Positions 39,849 through 48,832 of a DNA stretch of 50,332 nucleotides are shown in pieces (the first letter of the stretch is position 1; each line of letters starts with the position of its first letter). This DNA comes from Novosphingobium piscinae (lineage in GTDB: Bacteria; Pseudomonadota; Alphaproteobacteria; Sphingomonadales; Sphingomonadaceae). Location: contig NZ_JACLAX010000019.1 of the NCBI RefSeq assembly GCF_014230355.1, positions 1 to 50,332 of the forward strand, given 5' to 3'. The translations under genes and the position numbers were made by a program. A model generated the notes under the pieces. It was not told the origin of the DNA. It ran no database searches and saw only the letters and a program-made list of their open reading frames with translations.

Positions 39849-40588
39849 GTCCCCCGTGTGTCGCCGTAAAGGTGAATGTGCAACCTGTCAGTAAGCCGCC
39901 AGCCTTCGGCGAGGACCAGCGGGGCCAGCCAGCGCAGGCGCTCGGTGAGGATGGCGGGGCGCGTGCCCTCGGGCATGATGAACACCCGGTCGGACACGAA
40001 GGCGTGGCGCCGGGCGAGTTCGCGCACCTCGGCCAGATCGTCCGGCGTGGCCACCACGAACTTGAAGAACGCCCGCGGTTCGGCCGCCCAGGCGGCCAGC
40101 CGCTCGGCGGGCAGCGCCAGTTCGGCGGGATTGCCGCTGTGCGCCAGCTTGGGGCTGACATTGTACTGGTGAACCAGCGGGTCGAGCGCGGGATGCGGGG
40201 CGACGGTGCCGTTGGTCTCGATCTCGACGTGCCCGGCGGGCCGCAGCACCGCCAGTGCATCGAGCAGCCGGGCCAGCGCCGCCCCCTGCAGCAGCGGCTC
40301 GCCGCCGGTGATCACCAGCCGGTCGGGCCCGAGCGCGGCGATCCGCGCGGCCACTTCGGCCTCGGCCAGGGCCAGCTGGTTGTCGCCCCGGTCGAAGGCC
40401 AGCCCGTCGCGGTGCGGCCGGTTGTCGCCGGTGAAGCGCCAGGTGTAGGCGGTGTCGCACCAATGGCAGGCCAGGTTGCAGCGCGACAGCCGCACGAACA
40501 CGCTGGGCCGCCCCAGCGACGGCCCTTCGCCCTGCAGCGAGGCGAAGATCTCGGGCTCGCCGGGGACCGTGGTGGCGAGGGTCAGCAT
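39845..40588 (-). CDS. queE: 7-carboxy-7-deazaguanine synthase
   Basis: 247 aa. Radical-SAM enzyme making the 7-deazaguanine core of queuosine. The cluster cysteines are C37-N-L-A-C41-H-W-C44, preceded by EIFASLQGEGPSLGRPSVFV. Later LVITGGEPLLQ binds SAM, and HVEIETNGT is typical of QueE. ATG 40588 is chosen because it gives the family N-terminus; in-frame upstream codons would add a stretch that is the repeat 40606-40622. No queC, queD or queF lies nearby. The MATE gene follows with a 4-nt overlap. Confidence 0.92.
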   Translation of the reverse strand: MLTLATTVPGEPEIFASLQGEGPSLGRPSVFVRLSRCNLACHWCDTAYTWRFTGDNRPHRDGLAFDRGDNQLALAEAEVAARIAALGPDRLVITGGEPLLQGAALARLLDALAVLRPAGHVEIETNGTVAPHPALDPLVHQYNVSPKLAHSGNPAELALPAERLAAWAAEPRAFFKFVVATPDDLAEVRELARRHAFVSDRVFIMPEGTRPAILTERLRWLAPLVLAEGWRLTDRLHIHLYGDTRGT

Positions 40589-40605
40589 GGGCCGGAGCGG
40601 GGGGT

Positions 40606-40622
40606 GGTTGACACGGTTGACA
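40606..40622 (-). repeat. 17-nt motif upstream of queE, same as at chpT
   Basis: TGTCAACCGTGTCAACC reading toward queE, ending 17 nt before its ATG. Identical to 25420-25436 upstream of chpT in the same orientation relative to its gene. Confidence 0.75.
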
Positions 40623-40728
40623 GGGTCCAGGACGGCCATCGCTTCCCAGCCGGGCGGCACTGGTCGGAAGGCGGCAGGGCAGGATGCGGACAGCGCGGCA
40701 CGTCCCCGCCTTGTCAGATCGGAGCGCG

Positions 40729-41262
40729 CTAGGAAACCGTTTTGCGCGGTGGGCGCTCACGCTCGGCGGTCAATCGGATATGCGGCCAGCGGGCGACCAT
40801 CGCTTCGGCCCAGCTGCGGATCGAGCCCGGGATGACCGTCTCGTCGAGGTAGGGCAGGCGTTCGCCGGCCTGGTCGTAGACATGGATCTCGTCGGAATCG
40901 CTGCCTTCGATCAGCCGGATGGAGGCGATCTGGCCCACCGGGATCTGCGCCGCATCGCCGGGATGGCGGTCGGTGCGGTTCTGCCACCAGCGCAGTTCGC
41001 TGGTGGCGGGATCGAAGCTCAGACCCCGTTGCGGGTTGGTGATCAGCGGGCCCAGGGCCATGGCGACAAACCCCAGGCCCATCACCGCGGCGATCGGCAC
41101 CAGCCAGGGCGCGCATTCGCCGCTGTCGTTGCAGTTGCTCGCCGGCTCGATCGTGAAACCGCCGTAGGCGAATGCCGCGCCCACCAGCAGCATCAGCCAA
41201 TACTGCAGGTCGGTGCGCGCGCTGCGCCGACAGAACAGGGGGTCGGTGCGAAACCAGGCCAT
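40729..41262 (-). CDS. Two-helix membrane protein with cytosolic-type tail, unknown
   Basis: 177 aa. Two membrane helices (about 20-38, YWLMLLVGAAFAYGGFTI, and 53-75, LVPIAAVMGLGFVAMALGPL) separated by a short loop with two cysteines (NCNDSGEC), then a soluble C-terminal domain of about 100 residues (LSFDPATSELRWWQNRTDRH, IPVGQIASIRLIEG). The tail looks like a PH-like or YcxB-type fold (strand-rich with W and R), but no family is assigned. A TTGACG-N18-GCTAGA promoter lies 8 nt before the ATG. Confidence 0.7.
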   Translation of the reverse strand: MAWFRTDPLFCRRSARTDLQYWLMLLVGAAFAYGGFTIEPASNCNDSGECAPWLVPIAAVMGLGFVAMALGPLITNPQRGLSFDPATSELRWWQNRTDRHPGDAAQIPVGQIASIRLIEGSDSDEIHVYDQAGERLPYLDETVIPGSIRSWAEAMVARWPHIRLTAERERPPRKTVS

Positions 41263-41270
41263 GGCCGGTC

Positions 41271-41300
41271 TCTAGCCCGCGCGGGTCAAGCGTTCGTCAA
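41271..41300 (-). promoter_or_regulatory. Promoter of the membrane protein gene at 41262
   Basis: On the minus strand TTGACG (41300-41295), an 18-nt spacer and GCTAGA (41276-41271) stand 8 nt before the start codon. The RNA start should coincide nearly with the ATG, implying a leaderless mRNA. Confidence 0.45.
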
Positions 41301-41326
41301 CCGGAATGGCTAACGTACCCGCGCGG

Positions 41327-41941
41327 TCAGCCGATCCAGTCAGCCACCTCGGCGGCGACGGCATTGGCCGCGCGGTTGAGCGCGGGGGCAACGGTGGCGG
41401 CCTCGGCCCGGCTGACCGGGACGCGGCTCTCGAAGCGCCGGGTGGCAATGGCGCCGCCCGGCCGGGTACGCACCGCGTCGAACCGGACCACCACGGCCTG
41501 GCTCGCCGCGTCGTAGCCAAGCGCGAGCAGCCGCCCGCTCAGCCGGTCGCTGCCCGCCGCGGCGCGATCGTCGGCCGCGAAAACCAGGCGCTTGCCCTTG
41601 GCGCGGATCGTCTCGGTGAGCAGTGCGCCGAACAGCCGGGCGGGGCGTTCGACCCACAGCGCATCCTTGAGATAGGCGACATTGGCGGGATCGACCGTCA
41701 CCGCCACGCGCTGGACGGCCAGCGTCCGGTCGACCTCGGGGTCGAAGACCACCAGCGCATCCTCAGCCTTGCCGCTTGCCCCAGCTCCCGCGGCGACCGC
41801 GCTGGCCGAGGTCAGCGTGAGCAGGGTGGCGGGCGGCTTGCCGCTGCCGAGACGGATGCAGCCGGACAGCGCCAGGGCGCATCCCGCGGCGAGGAGCAGC
41901 GACGGAACGAGGCGGCGCAGGGGCAAGGGCGGGGTCCTCAT
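41327..41941 (-). CDS. ABC-type transport auxiliary lipoprotein (PqiC/PF03886-like)
   Basis: 204 aa. Lipoprotein signal RRLVPSLLLAAGCALALSGC-IR (LSGC lipobox). The body shows TLLTLTSASAVAA, VQRVAVTVDPANVAYLKDALW and the ARLFGALLTETIRAKG, RLSGRLLALGYD pattern typical of the PqiC/YmbA auxiliary family that pairs with MCE-type transporters. It is the last gene of the mla cluster, starting in a 4-nt overlap with the mlaD stop. Probable role: outer-membrane-side partner of the lipid transporter. Confidence 0.88.
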   Translation of the reverse strand: MRTPPLPLRRLVPSLLLAAGCALALSGCIRLGSGKPPATLLTLTSASAVAAGAGASGKAEDALVVFDPEVDRTLAVQRVAVTVDPANVAYLKDALWVERPARLFGALLTETIRAKGKRLVFAADDRAAAGSDRLSGRLLALGYDAASQAVVVRFDAVRTRPGGAIATRRFESRVPVSRAEAATVAPALNRAANAVAAEVADWIG

Positions 41942-42876
41942 GGCTGGTAGTCCGGCAGCTTGGACTTGCCGAGCAAGGCGCCGGCGCCCTGATCGTCGAT
42001 CTTCTGGGTGATGTCGCGCAGCGCCCGCGAGGTTTCGCGCAGGTCGCGGATCGCGGCCTCGGCGGCGGGCAGGGTCGAGGTTGACAGCTCGCGGGCGGCG
42101 GGCCGGGCCTCATTGACCGTCATCTTGAGCGCGTCGGCCGCCTGCTTGGCCGCGGTCAGCGTCTCGCGCAGCTGGCGGGCCAGCGGCTGGCCCTCGTTGG
42201 CGAGCAGGCCATTGGCATGGATCGCGGTCTGCTCGAAGGCGGCCAGCGTGGTGCTGGCCTGGCCGAGCGTGACCTGCAGCTCGGCGAGGGTCCGCTCGAT
42301 CTGCGGCGAGGCGTCGGCGAGGTTGGCGGACATCCGGTCGGTATTGCTGAGGATGTTCTCGATCGACTGCTGGTTCTTGTCCGAGAGCAGCAGGGTGAGC
42401 CGTTCGGACAGGGTGGCCAGCCGCTCGAGCAACAGCGGGGCGTTGTTCAGCAGCGCGCCGAGACCGCCGCGCTTGGTCGGGATCACCGGCGCGCCCTCGG
42501 GCCCGAGCTCGGTGATCGGCGGGGCGCCCTTGACCGCGCCCTCGAGCTGGATGGTCGAGACCCCGGTAAAGCTGCCGAGGATCGTGGCGGTGGTGCCCTG
42601 GAGGATCGGCACCTTCTCGTCCACGCGGATCCGCACCCGCACGAAGCTGGGATCGCGTGGCCACAGCTCGATTCGCTCGATCTGTCCGGCGGGCACGCCG
42701 GCGAAGGTCACCTGCGAGCCCATCGCCAGCCCGTCGACCGATTGCTTGAAAAAGATGTCGTAGGCGTCCTGGTTGCCCTCGTTGAGACGGGCGATCCAGA
42801 CCACGAAGGCGGCGACCAGCGTCAGCAGCGCCAGCGTGACCACCCCGACCCAGACATGGTTGGCTCTGGTTTCCAT
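41938..42876 (-). CDS. mlaD: MlaD-type MCE-domain phospholipid transport protein
   Basis: 312 aa. One N-terminal membrane helix (HVWVGVVTLALLTLVAAFVV), then an MCE domain with FKQSVDGLAMGSQVTFAGVP followed by RIELWPRD and VRIRVDEKVPILQGTTATI, and a long helical tail (QIERTLAELQVTLGQASTTL) ending in a coiled-coil. MCE proteins form hexameric rings that shuttle phospholipids across the periplasm. It lies between mlaF and the auxiliary lipoprotein gene. Confidence 0.92.
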   Translation of the reverse strand: METRANHVWVGVVTLALLTLVAAFVVWIARLNEGNQDAYDIFFKQSVDGLAMGSQVTFAGVPAGQIERIELWPRDPSFVRVRIRVDEKVPILQGTTATILGSFTGVSTIQLEGAVKGAPPITELGPEGAPVIPTKRGGLGALLNNAPLLLERLATLSERLTLLLSDKNQQSIENILSNTDRMSANLADASPQIERTLAELQVTLGQASTTLAAFEQTAIHANGLLANEGQPLARQLRETLTAAKQAADALKMTVNEARPAARELSTSTLPAAEAAIRDLRETSRALRDITQKIDDQGAGALLGKSKLPDYQP

Positions 42877-42885
42877 GACGCGATG

Positions 42886-43746
42886 CTATGCTCCCCCTGC
42901 GGCGGACTTGTCCACCATGTCGGCCGCGGCGCCGGCCCGCGCGCGGCTGTCGCGCGCCGCCCGCCCCCGGGGACCATTGAAGTATTGCTGGATCCACGGA
43001 TGGTCGGTGGCGAGCAGTTCGGGGATGGTCCCCACCGCGATCACCCGGCCATCGGCCAGCACCGCCACCCGGTCGCAGATCTCGTAAAGCGTATCCAGAT
43101 CGTGGGTGATCAGGAACACGGTCAGCCCGAGCGTCTCCTGCAGCGCGCGGGTCAGCCGGTCGAAGGCGGCGGCGCCGATCGGGTCGAGCCCGGCGGTCGG
43201 CTCGTCGAGGAACAGCAGTTCCGGATCGAGCGCGAGCGCGCGGGCCAGCCCGGCGCGCTTCTTCATCCCGCCCGACAACTCGGCCGGATACTTGCCGACC
43301 GCCTCTTCCGGCAGGCCCGAGAGCATCACCTTGTAGGCGGCGATCTCGTGCAGCAGCGCATCCCCCAGTTCGGGGTAGAACTCGCGCAGCGGGACCTCGA
43401 CGTTCTCGCCCACGGTCAGCGTCGAGAATAGCGCGCCGCCCTGGAACAGCACGCCCCAGCGCGCGCGGATATCGATGTCGTCGTCGTCGCGGGCATCGGT
43501 GATCGACCGGCCGAGGACGGTGATCGAACCGGCTGCGGGCACCTGCAGCCCGATGATCGAGCGCATCAGCACCGACTTGCCCGTGCCGGACCCGCCGACC
43601 ACGCCAAGGATCTCGCCCTTGCGCACCCGCAGCGAGAGGTCGCGGTGGATCACGTGGTCGCCGAACCGGTTGACCAGCCCCTCGATCACGATCGGGTCGG
43701 TCGCGTCGCCGGTCTCGGCCGGGAGGTGGGGGGCGGGCTGGTCCAT
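42886..43746 (-). CDS. mlaF: MlaF-type ATP-binding subunit of phospholipid transporter
   Basis: 286 aa from ATG 43746 (a GTG one codon upstream is possible). Walker A G51-G-S-G-T-G-K-S58, signature LSGGMKKR (157-164) and Walker B LLFLDEP (177-183). The order and sequence (VIHRDLSLRVRKGEILGVVG) match MlaF. It drives lipid transport across the inner membrane with MlaE and MlaD. The start follows the mlaE stop by 4 nt. Confidence 0.95.
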   Translation of the reverse strand: MDQPAPHLPAETGDATDPIVIEGLVNRFGDHVIHRDLSLRVRKGEILGVVGGSGTGKSVLMRSIIGLQVPAAGSITVLGRSITDARDDDDIDIRARWGVLFQGGALFSTLTVGENVEVPLREFYPELGDALLHEIAAYKVMLSGLPEEAVGKYPAELSGGMKKRAGLARALALDPELLFLDEPTAGLDPIGAAAFDRLTRALQETLGLTVFLITHDLDTLYEICDRVAVLADGRVIAVGTIPELLATDHPWIQQYFNGPRGRAARDSRARAGAAADMVDKSAAGGA

Positions 43747-43750
43747 CACC

Positions 43751-44851
43751 TCAGCCCCAGCCGATATTGGTGAAGAACACCGCGAAGAAGGCGTCGAGCA
43801 CGATCACCATGAAGATCGCCTGGACCACCGCCATGGTGGTCCGCGCGCCGACCTCCTCGGCATTGGCCTTGACCTGCATGCCCTGGTAGCATCCGGCCAT
43901 GGCGATGATCGCGCCGAAGAACGGGGCCTTGATCATGCCCACCCACAGGTCGCGGATCGGGACCACCTCCTGGATGCGCAGCAGGAAGGTCATGAACGGG
44001 ATGCCCAGCGCCACGTCCGAGATCGCCGCTCCGCCGATGATCGAGATCACCGCGGCATAGAACCCCAGCAGCGGCATCATCAGCACCGAGGCCAGCACCC
44101 GCGGCACCACCAGCACGATCATCGGCGAGACGCCGATGGTGCGCATCGCGTCGACCTCCTCGGTCAGCTTCATCGTGCCGAGCTGCGCGGCGAAGGCCGA
44201 GCCCGAGCGGCCCGCCACCATGATCGCGGTCATCAGCACGCCCAGCTCGCGCATGGCGAGCCGGCCGGTGAGGTTGACCGTGTAGACCTCGGCGCCGAAC
44301 TGCTGGAGCTGGACCGCGCCCTGCTGGGCGATGACGATGCCGACCAGGAAGCTCATCAGCCCGATGATCCCCAGCGCCGAGACCCCGACCAGCTCGAGCT
44401 GGCGGACCAGCGCCTTGCCGCGCATCGCGCCGGGGTGGCGCAGGATATGGCCGAGCGCGACGATCAGCTGGCCGAGGAAGCCGACCACGCCGAGCGTGCC
44501 CTGCCACCAGCCCACCACCAGGTCGCCGACCGCGCCGGGCACCCGCTCGCTCAGCTCGGCGCGCGGCGCGCGCACGTCGGGATCGGCCCGCGCGCCGCTT
44601 ACCGCATCGATCAGGCGGCGGGCCTCGGCGCTGGCGCCGGTGATCTCGGCGCCGCTGTCGCGTGCCAGCCGCCAGGCGGTCCAGGCGCCCACCGTGTCGA
44701 TCGCCGTCACCCCGGCAAGGTCGACCGCCCCGACCGGCTGGTCGAGCCCGCGCAGCGCCTGGTCGAGCGGGCCCACGGTCGCCACGGTGAGCGGCCCGGA
44801 GAGCGCGATTGTCCCATCGTCACGGGCGGAAAATTCGGCTGGTTGCCTCAT
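43751..44851 (-). CDS. mlaE: STAS-MlaE permease of phospholipid transporter
   Basis: 366 aa. N-terminal STAS-like domain (about 1-95; [40 protein letters not shown]) fused to the MlaE permease ([59 protein letters not shown]). In E. coli the STAS protein MlaB is separate, so this fusion supplies it in cis. First gene of the operon, divergent from valS across 112 nt. Confidence 0.93.
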   Translation of the reverse strand: MRQPAEFSARDDGTIALSGPLTVATVGPLDQALRGLDQPVGAVDLAGVTAIDTVGAWTAWRLARDSGAEITGASAEARRLIDAVSGARADPDVRAPRAELSERVPGAVGDLVVGWWQGTLGVVGFLGQLIVALGHILRHPGAMRGKALVRQLELVGVSALGIIGLMSFLVGIVIAQQGAVQLQQFGAEVYTVNLTGRLAMRELGVLMTAIMVAGRSGSAFAAQLGTMKLTEEVDAMRTIGVSPMIVLVVPRVLASVLMMPLLGFYAAVISIIGGAAISDVALGIPFMTFLLRIQEVVPIRDLWVGMIKAPFFGAIIAMAGCYQGMQVKANAEEVGARTTMAVVQAIFMVIVLDAFFAVFFTNIGWG

Positions 44852-44963
44852 CAGGACCGGTTCATGCGGGAAAAGCCGGGGCACGACAAGGGTGGCGATC
44901 GGATCGCGCGGCCGCAGCGCAGCCGGCTTGCGCCGGCGGGACCGCGCTGGCATGGCGCCAGCC

Positions 44964-47678
44964 ATGACTGCCCCGGACACTCCGCTCGACAAGACCTTCG
45001 ACCCCGCTGCCATCGAGGCGCGGTGGTATGCCCATTGGGAAAGCCACGGCCTGTTCCGGCCGGCGCGCCCTGCGGCGCAGCCGTTCACCATCGTCAACCC
45101 GCCGCCCAACGTCACGGGTTCGCTGCACATCGGTCATGCCCTGGACAACACGCTGCAGGACATATTGATCCGCTACGAGCGGCTGCGCGGCAAGGATGCG
45201 CTGTGGGTGGTTGGCACCGACCACGCCGGCATCGCCACCCAGATGGTGGTCGAACGCCAGCTCGAGGCGCGGCAGGACAAGCGCACCAACTATTCGCGCG
45301 AGGACTTCATCGCCAAGGTGTGGGAATGGAAGGCCGAGAGCGGCGGCACCATCACCCGCCAGCTGCGCCGGCTGGGCTGCTCGATGGACTGGTCGCGCGA
45401 GCAGTTCACCATGGACCCGCATTTCACCACGGCCGTGGTGAAGGTTTTCGTCGACCTCTACAACCAGGGCCTGATCTACCGCGACAAGCGCCTGGTGAAC
45501 TGGGACCCCAAGCTGAAGACCGCGATCTCCGACCTCGAGGTGGAGACCCGCGAGGTCAAGGGCGGCTTCTGGCACTTCAAGTACCCGCTGGCCGACGGCG
45601 TGACCCGCGACGACGGGCTCGACTACATCGAGGTCGCCACCACCCGGCCCGAGACCATGCTGGCCGACATGTGCGTGGCCGTGCACCCCGAGGACGAACG
45701 CTATGCCAGCGTGATCGGCCAGGAGATCCTCCAGCCGCTGACCGGCCGGCGGCTGCGCATCGTCGCCGACGAGCATGCCGATCCGGCGCTCGGCTCGGGC
45801 GCGGTCAAGATCACTCCCGGGCATGATTTCAACGACTTCGAGGTGGGCAAGCGCGCCGGGATCAAGCCGGCGGACATGCTCAACATGTTCGACGCCGAGG
45901 CCCGCGTGGTCCAGACCGCCGACGGGCTGGTGCCGGACAAGTACCTGGGGCTGGACCGCTTCGACGCGCGCACCGCCATCGTCGCCGACATGAAGGCGGC
46001 CGGCTGCCTGATCCCGCACGTGATCAAGGACAAGGAGGGCAACGAAACTCTCCACGACGCCGAACCGCGCACGATCCAGACCCCCTTCGGCGACCGCGGC
46101 GGCGTGGTGATCGAACCCTGGCTGACCGACCAGTGGTACGTCGATGCCGAAACTTTGGCCCAGCCGGCGATCGCCGCGGTCAAGAGCGGCGCGATCGAGA
46201 TCGTCCCCAAGACCTGGGAGAAGACGTTCTTCAACTGGATGGAGAACATCCAGCCCTGGTGCGTCAGCCGCCAGCTGTGGTGGGGGCACCGGATTCCGGC
46301 GTGGTACGCCGAGGATGGCTCGGTCTACGTGGCCGAGACCGAGGCCGAAGCGCAGGCGCTGGCCGGCAACAAGCCGCTGACCCGCGACGAGGACGTGCTC
46401 GACACCTGGTTCTCCTCCGCCCTCTGGCCCTTCGCCACGCTGGGCTGGCCGGAAGAAAATCCTCCCCGGCACGGGGAGGAAAGCCTCCTCGCCCGCCACT
46501 ATCCCAACGACGTGCTGATCTCCGGCTTCGACATCCTGTTTTTCTGGGATGCGCGCATGGCCATGCAGGGGCTGCACTTCATGAAGGAGGTGCCGTGGCG
46601 CAAGCTCTACCTCCACGGGCTGGTCCGCGCCGCGGACGGGCAGAAAATGTCCAAGTCGAAGGGCAACGTGGTCGATCCGCTCGGCCTGATCGACCAGTAC
46701 GGCGCCGATGCCCTGCGCTTCTTCATGGCGGCCATGGAAAGCCAGGGCCGCGACGTGAAGATGGATGAGAAGCGGGTCGAGGGTTACCGCAACTTCGCCA
46801 CCAAGCTGTGGAACGCGGCGCGCTTCTGCCAGTCGAACGGCGTCGGCGGCAGCGCGTCGGTCGCCGCTCCGGCCGCGACCAGTGCGGTCAACCGCTGGAT
46901 CGTCGGCGAAGTGGTCGAGACCGTGGCCGCGCTCGATCAGGCGCTGGCCGACCTGCGCTTCGATGCGGCGGCCAACACCATCTACCACTTCGTCTGGGAC
47001 CAGTTCTGCGACTGGTACATCGAGCTGGTGAAGGGCAGCTTCGATGACGAGACCCGGGCCGTCGCCGGCTGGGTGCTCGACCAGATCCTGGTCACGCTCC
47101 ACCCGTTCATGCCCTTCGTCACCGAAGAGCTGTGGTCGAAGCTGGGGGATCGCCCCCATGAGCTGATCGTTGCGCAGTGGCCGGCGCCGCAGGCCGCGGT
47201 CGATCCCGCAGCCAAGGCCGAGGTCGAATGGCTGATCGCGCTGATCGGCAACCTGCGCACCGCCAAGAACGAGCTGGGCATCGCCCCGGGCGCCCGGCTC
47301 GACGCCTATCTGCCCGAGGCCAGCGAGGCGACCCGTGGGATCATCGCGCGCAATCCCGGCGCGATCGACCGGCTGGCGCGGCTCAATGGCATCCACTTCG
47401 CACCGGCCCCGGCCGGGGCGGCAATGCAGGTGGGGGCGGGCGACGCCAACATCGTGATCCCGCTCGAGGGCGTGATCGACATCGCCGCCGAGAAGGCGCG
47501 GCTCGAGAAGGCGCTGGCGGCGGCTCAGAAGGAAGCCAAGTCGCTCGAGGGGCGGCTGGGCAATCCGGCCTTCGTCGAGAAGGCCAAGCCCGAGGCGGTC
47601 GAGAAGGCCCGGGCCGACCATGCGCTGCACGCCGCCGAGGCCGAACGCCTGACCACCGCGCTGGCGCGGCTGGGCTGA
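44964..47678 (+). CDS. valS: Valyl-tRNA synthetase, with a palindrome-encoded insert
   Basis: 904 aa. Class I synthetase charging tRNA-Val. HIGH motif H55-I-G-H58 in [18 protein letters not shown] 561-565 ([10 protein letters not shown]), an editing domain ([32 protein letters not shown]), and the C-terminal coiled-coil [23 protein letters not shown] 44964 is chosen over 44952 (both lack a strong Shine-Dalgarno). Between WP and [13 protein letters not shown] the sequence [14 protein letters not shown] is several residues longer than I expect for the family; its codons 500-506 are the palindrome at 46461-46479. Confidence 0.95.
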   Translation: MTAPDTPLDKTFDPAAIEARWYAHWESHGLFRPARPAAQPFTIVNPPPNVTGSLHIGHALDNTLQDILIRYERLRGKDALWVVGTDHAGIATQMVVERQLEARQDKRTNYSREDFIAKVWEWKAESGGTITRQLRRLGCSMDWSREQFTMDPHFTTAVVKVFVDLYNQGLIYRDKRLVNWDPKLKTAISDLEVETREVKGGFWHFKYPLADGVTRDDGLDYIEVATTRPETMLADMCVAVHPEDERYASVIGQEILQPLTGRRLRIVADEHADPALGSGAVKITPGHDFNDFEVGKRAGIKPADMLNMFDAEARVVQTADGLVPDKYLGLDRFDARTAIVADMKAAGCLIPHVIKDKEGNETLHDAEPRTIQTPFGDRGGVVIEPWLTDQWYVDAETLAQPAIAAVKSGAIEIVPKTWEKTFFNWMENIQPWCVSRQLWWGHRIPAWYAEDGSVYVAETEAEAQALAGNKPLTRDEDVLDTWFSSALWPFATLGWPEENPPRHGEESLLARHYPNDVLISGFDILFFWDARMAMQGLHFMKEVPWRKLYLHGLVRAADGQKMSKSKGNVVDPLGLIDQYGADALRFFMAAMESQGRDVKMDEKRVEGYRNFATKLWNAARFCQSNGVGGSASVAAPAATSAVNRWIVGEVVETVAALDQALADLRFDAAANTIYHFVWDQFCDWYIELVKGSFDDETRAVAGWVLDQILVTLHPFMPFVTEELWSKLGDRPHELIVAQWPAPQAAVDPAAKAEVEWLIALIGNLRTAKNELGIAPGARLDAYLPEASEATRGIIARNPGAIDRLARLNGIHFAPAPAGAAMQVGAGDANIVIPLEGVIDIAAEKARLEKALAAAQKEAKSLEGRLGNPAFVEKAKPEAVEKARADHALHAAEAERLTTALARLG
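46460..46480. repeat. Palindromic repeat inside valS
   Basis: CCTCCCCG (46461-46468), GCA, CGGGGAGG (46472-46479) plus flanking T and A form a hairpin within the coding sequence. Shares arm sequence with 27287-27310 after rnpB. Confidence 0.7.
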
Positions 47679-47710
47679 GGCCCCGGTCGCGGGGCTGCCA
47701 TGGCCCCCTT

Positions 47711-47728
47711 GCCTTTCCGGGGAAGGGC
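47711..47728. other. Hairpin between convergent valS and ATP12 genes
   Basis: GCCTTTCC (47711-47718) and GGAAGGGC (47721-47728) pair with one G:T. It sits in the gap between two 3' ends, so it may serve as a shared transcript end; no T tract follows. Confidence 0.3.
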
Positions 47729-47771
47729 CGGGAGCGGAGCCAGCGCCCCCCGCCGGCTTCTCCCCCGCGTC

Positions 47772-48467
47772 CTAGCCCCGCGCGAGACGGGCGAAGGTGG
47801 CGGCGGCGAGGAAGGCCTCGCGGCGGCGTTCGCGGCGCGCGGCGGCTTCGGCATCGTGGCCCCAGCGTTCGGCCTGCCAGTCCTCCTCGAGATTGGCCGC
47901 CAGCCACAGCGCCTCGGGCGCGGCCCCGTCCTCCAGCGCCGCCAGCCCGATCACCAGCGAGGCGGCCAGCCCGGCGAGGTTGCGCAGCGCGGCCAGCCCG
48001 AAATCGTCGGCCTCGGCCAGGATCGTCTCGAGCCGGGCCATGGTCCCGGCCGGCTGCGGCCGGTGGATGACCCCGCCGATCCGGGTGAAAGCCAGCCCGT
48101 GACGGGCCTCGGCGGCGACCAGCAGCGGTTCCCACACACGGTCCTGCTCGCGCCGCAGACTGTCGCCCGGCTCGGCGCGGTAGCACAGCGTGTCGGTCTC
48201 GCCGTAGGGCAGCAGCTCGCGGATCGCCTGGGCGCGGTCCGGGCCGACCACGTCGATCGCGTAGTCGGTCATGTCGCGGTAGACGAAGCGCGCCGGGTCG
48301 ATCTGCTCGCCCTGGCCGGCCCATTCGCTGGCCAGCCCTTCGGCGAGCCCGCGGCTGGGGACCACCTGCAACCGGCCGCCGACCGACTTGAGCGGCCGTC
48401 CGTCGAGCGTGACCCGCCAGCCGCCATCCTGTTCGACGACCGCGACGTCCTGGTAGAAGCGCTTCAT
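47772..48467 (-). CDS. ATP12-family chaperone
   Basis: 231 aa. The family assists assembly of the alpha subunit of F1-ATPase in mitochondria and is common in alphaproteobacteria. It opens MKRFYQDVAVVEQDGGWRVT, with LDGRPLKSVGGRLQVVPSRG, LASEWAGQGEQIDPARFVYR, then TDTLCYRAEPGDSLRREQDR and a helical C-terminus EDWQAERWGHDAEA. The start is at 48467. It is the end of a minus-strand set running from the right edge, 92 nt after a small membrane-protein gene. Confidence 0.93.
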   Translation of the reverse strand: MKRFYQDVAVVEQDGGWRVTLDGRPLKSVGGRLQVVPSRGLAEGLASEWAGQGEQIDPARFVYRDMTDYAIDVVGPDRAQAIRELLPYGETDTLCYRAEPGDSLRREQDRVWEPLLVAAEARHGLAFTRIGGVIHRPQPAGTMARLETILAEADDFGLAALRNLAGLAASLVIGLAALEDGAAPEALWLAANLEEDWQAERWGHDAEAAARRERRREAFLAAATFARLARG

Positions 48468-48559
48468 GGCAATCCTGATCCGAAGGTCTGATCGGGGCAG
48501 CTCGCCGGCTCCGGCCGGCTTGTCCCCAAAAGGCCCGGAGTGGGCCGGGGATCGGGCGG

Positions 48560-48832
48560 TCAGCCCGGTGTCTTCCAGCGGCGGGCGAGGATCTTCGGCA
48601 TCAGGAAGACATCGACGAAGCCGACCAGGGTGAGGATCACGCCCAGCCACCATGGCGAGTCGATCCGCCGCTCGGTGATCATCACCCCGAGCAGCACGCA
48701 CAGCGCGCCGCTCATCCGCAGCAGGGTGATGGCGATGAAGCGGGCCTTTGCCGGATCCTTGGCGGCAGGATCCTTCGCGGCCGGCTCCTGCGCCGGGGCG
48801 GGCGGGGCATCGGGGGTGGGCGTCTCGCTCAT
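48560..48832 (-). CDS. Small two-helix membrane protein
   Basis: 90 aa. Acidic/proline N-terminus (PTPDAPPAPAQEPAAKDPAA, where PAAKD repeats in part), then two hydrophobic helices (ITLLRMSGALCVLLGVMI and WWLGVILTLVGFVDVFLMP) around ERRIDSP. Not assigned to a family. It overlaps the HAD gene by 4 nt (ATGA), so coupled to it. Confidence 0.75.
   Translation of the reverse strand: MSETPTPDAPPAPAQEPAAKDPAAKDPAKARFIAITLLRMSGALCVLLGVMITERRIDSPWWLGVILTLVGFVDVFLMPKILARRWKTPG

Noticed and set aside
44862..47630. Long antisense open frame opposite valS
   Set aside because: Amino-acid composition is skewed (Arg/Gly/His-rich) with no motif, while the plus strand encodes an intact valyl-tRNA synthetase.
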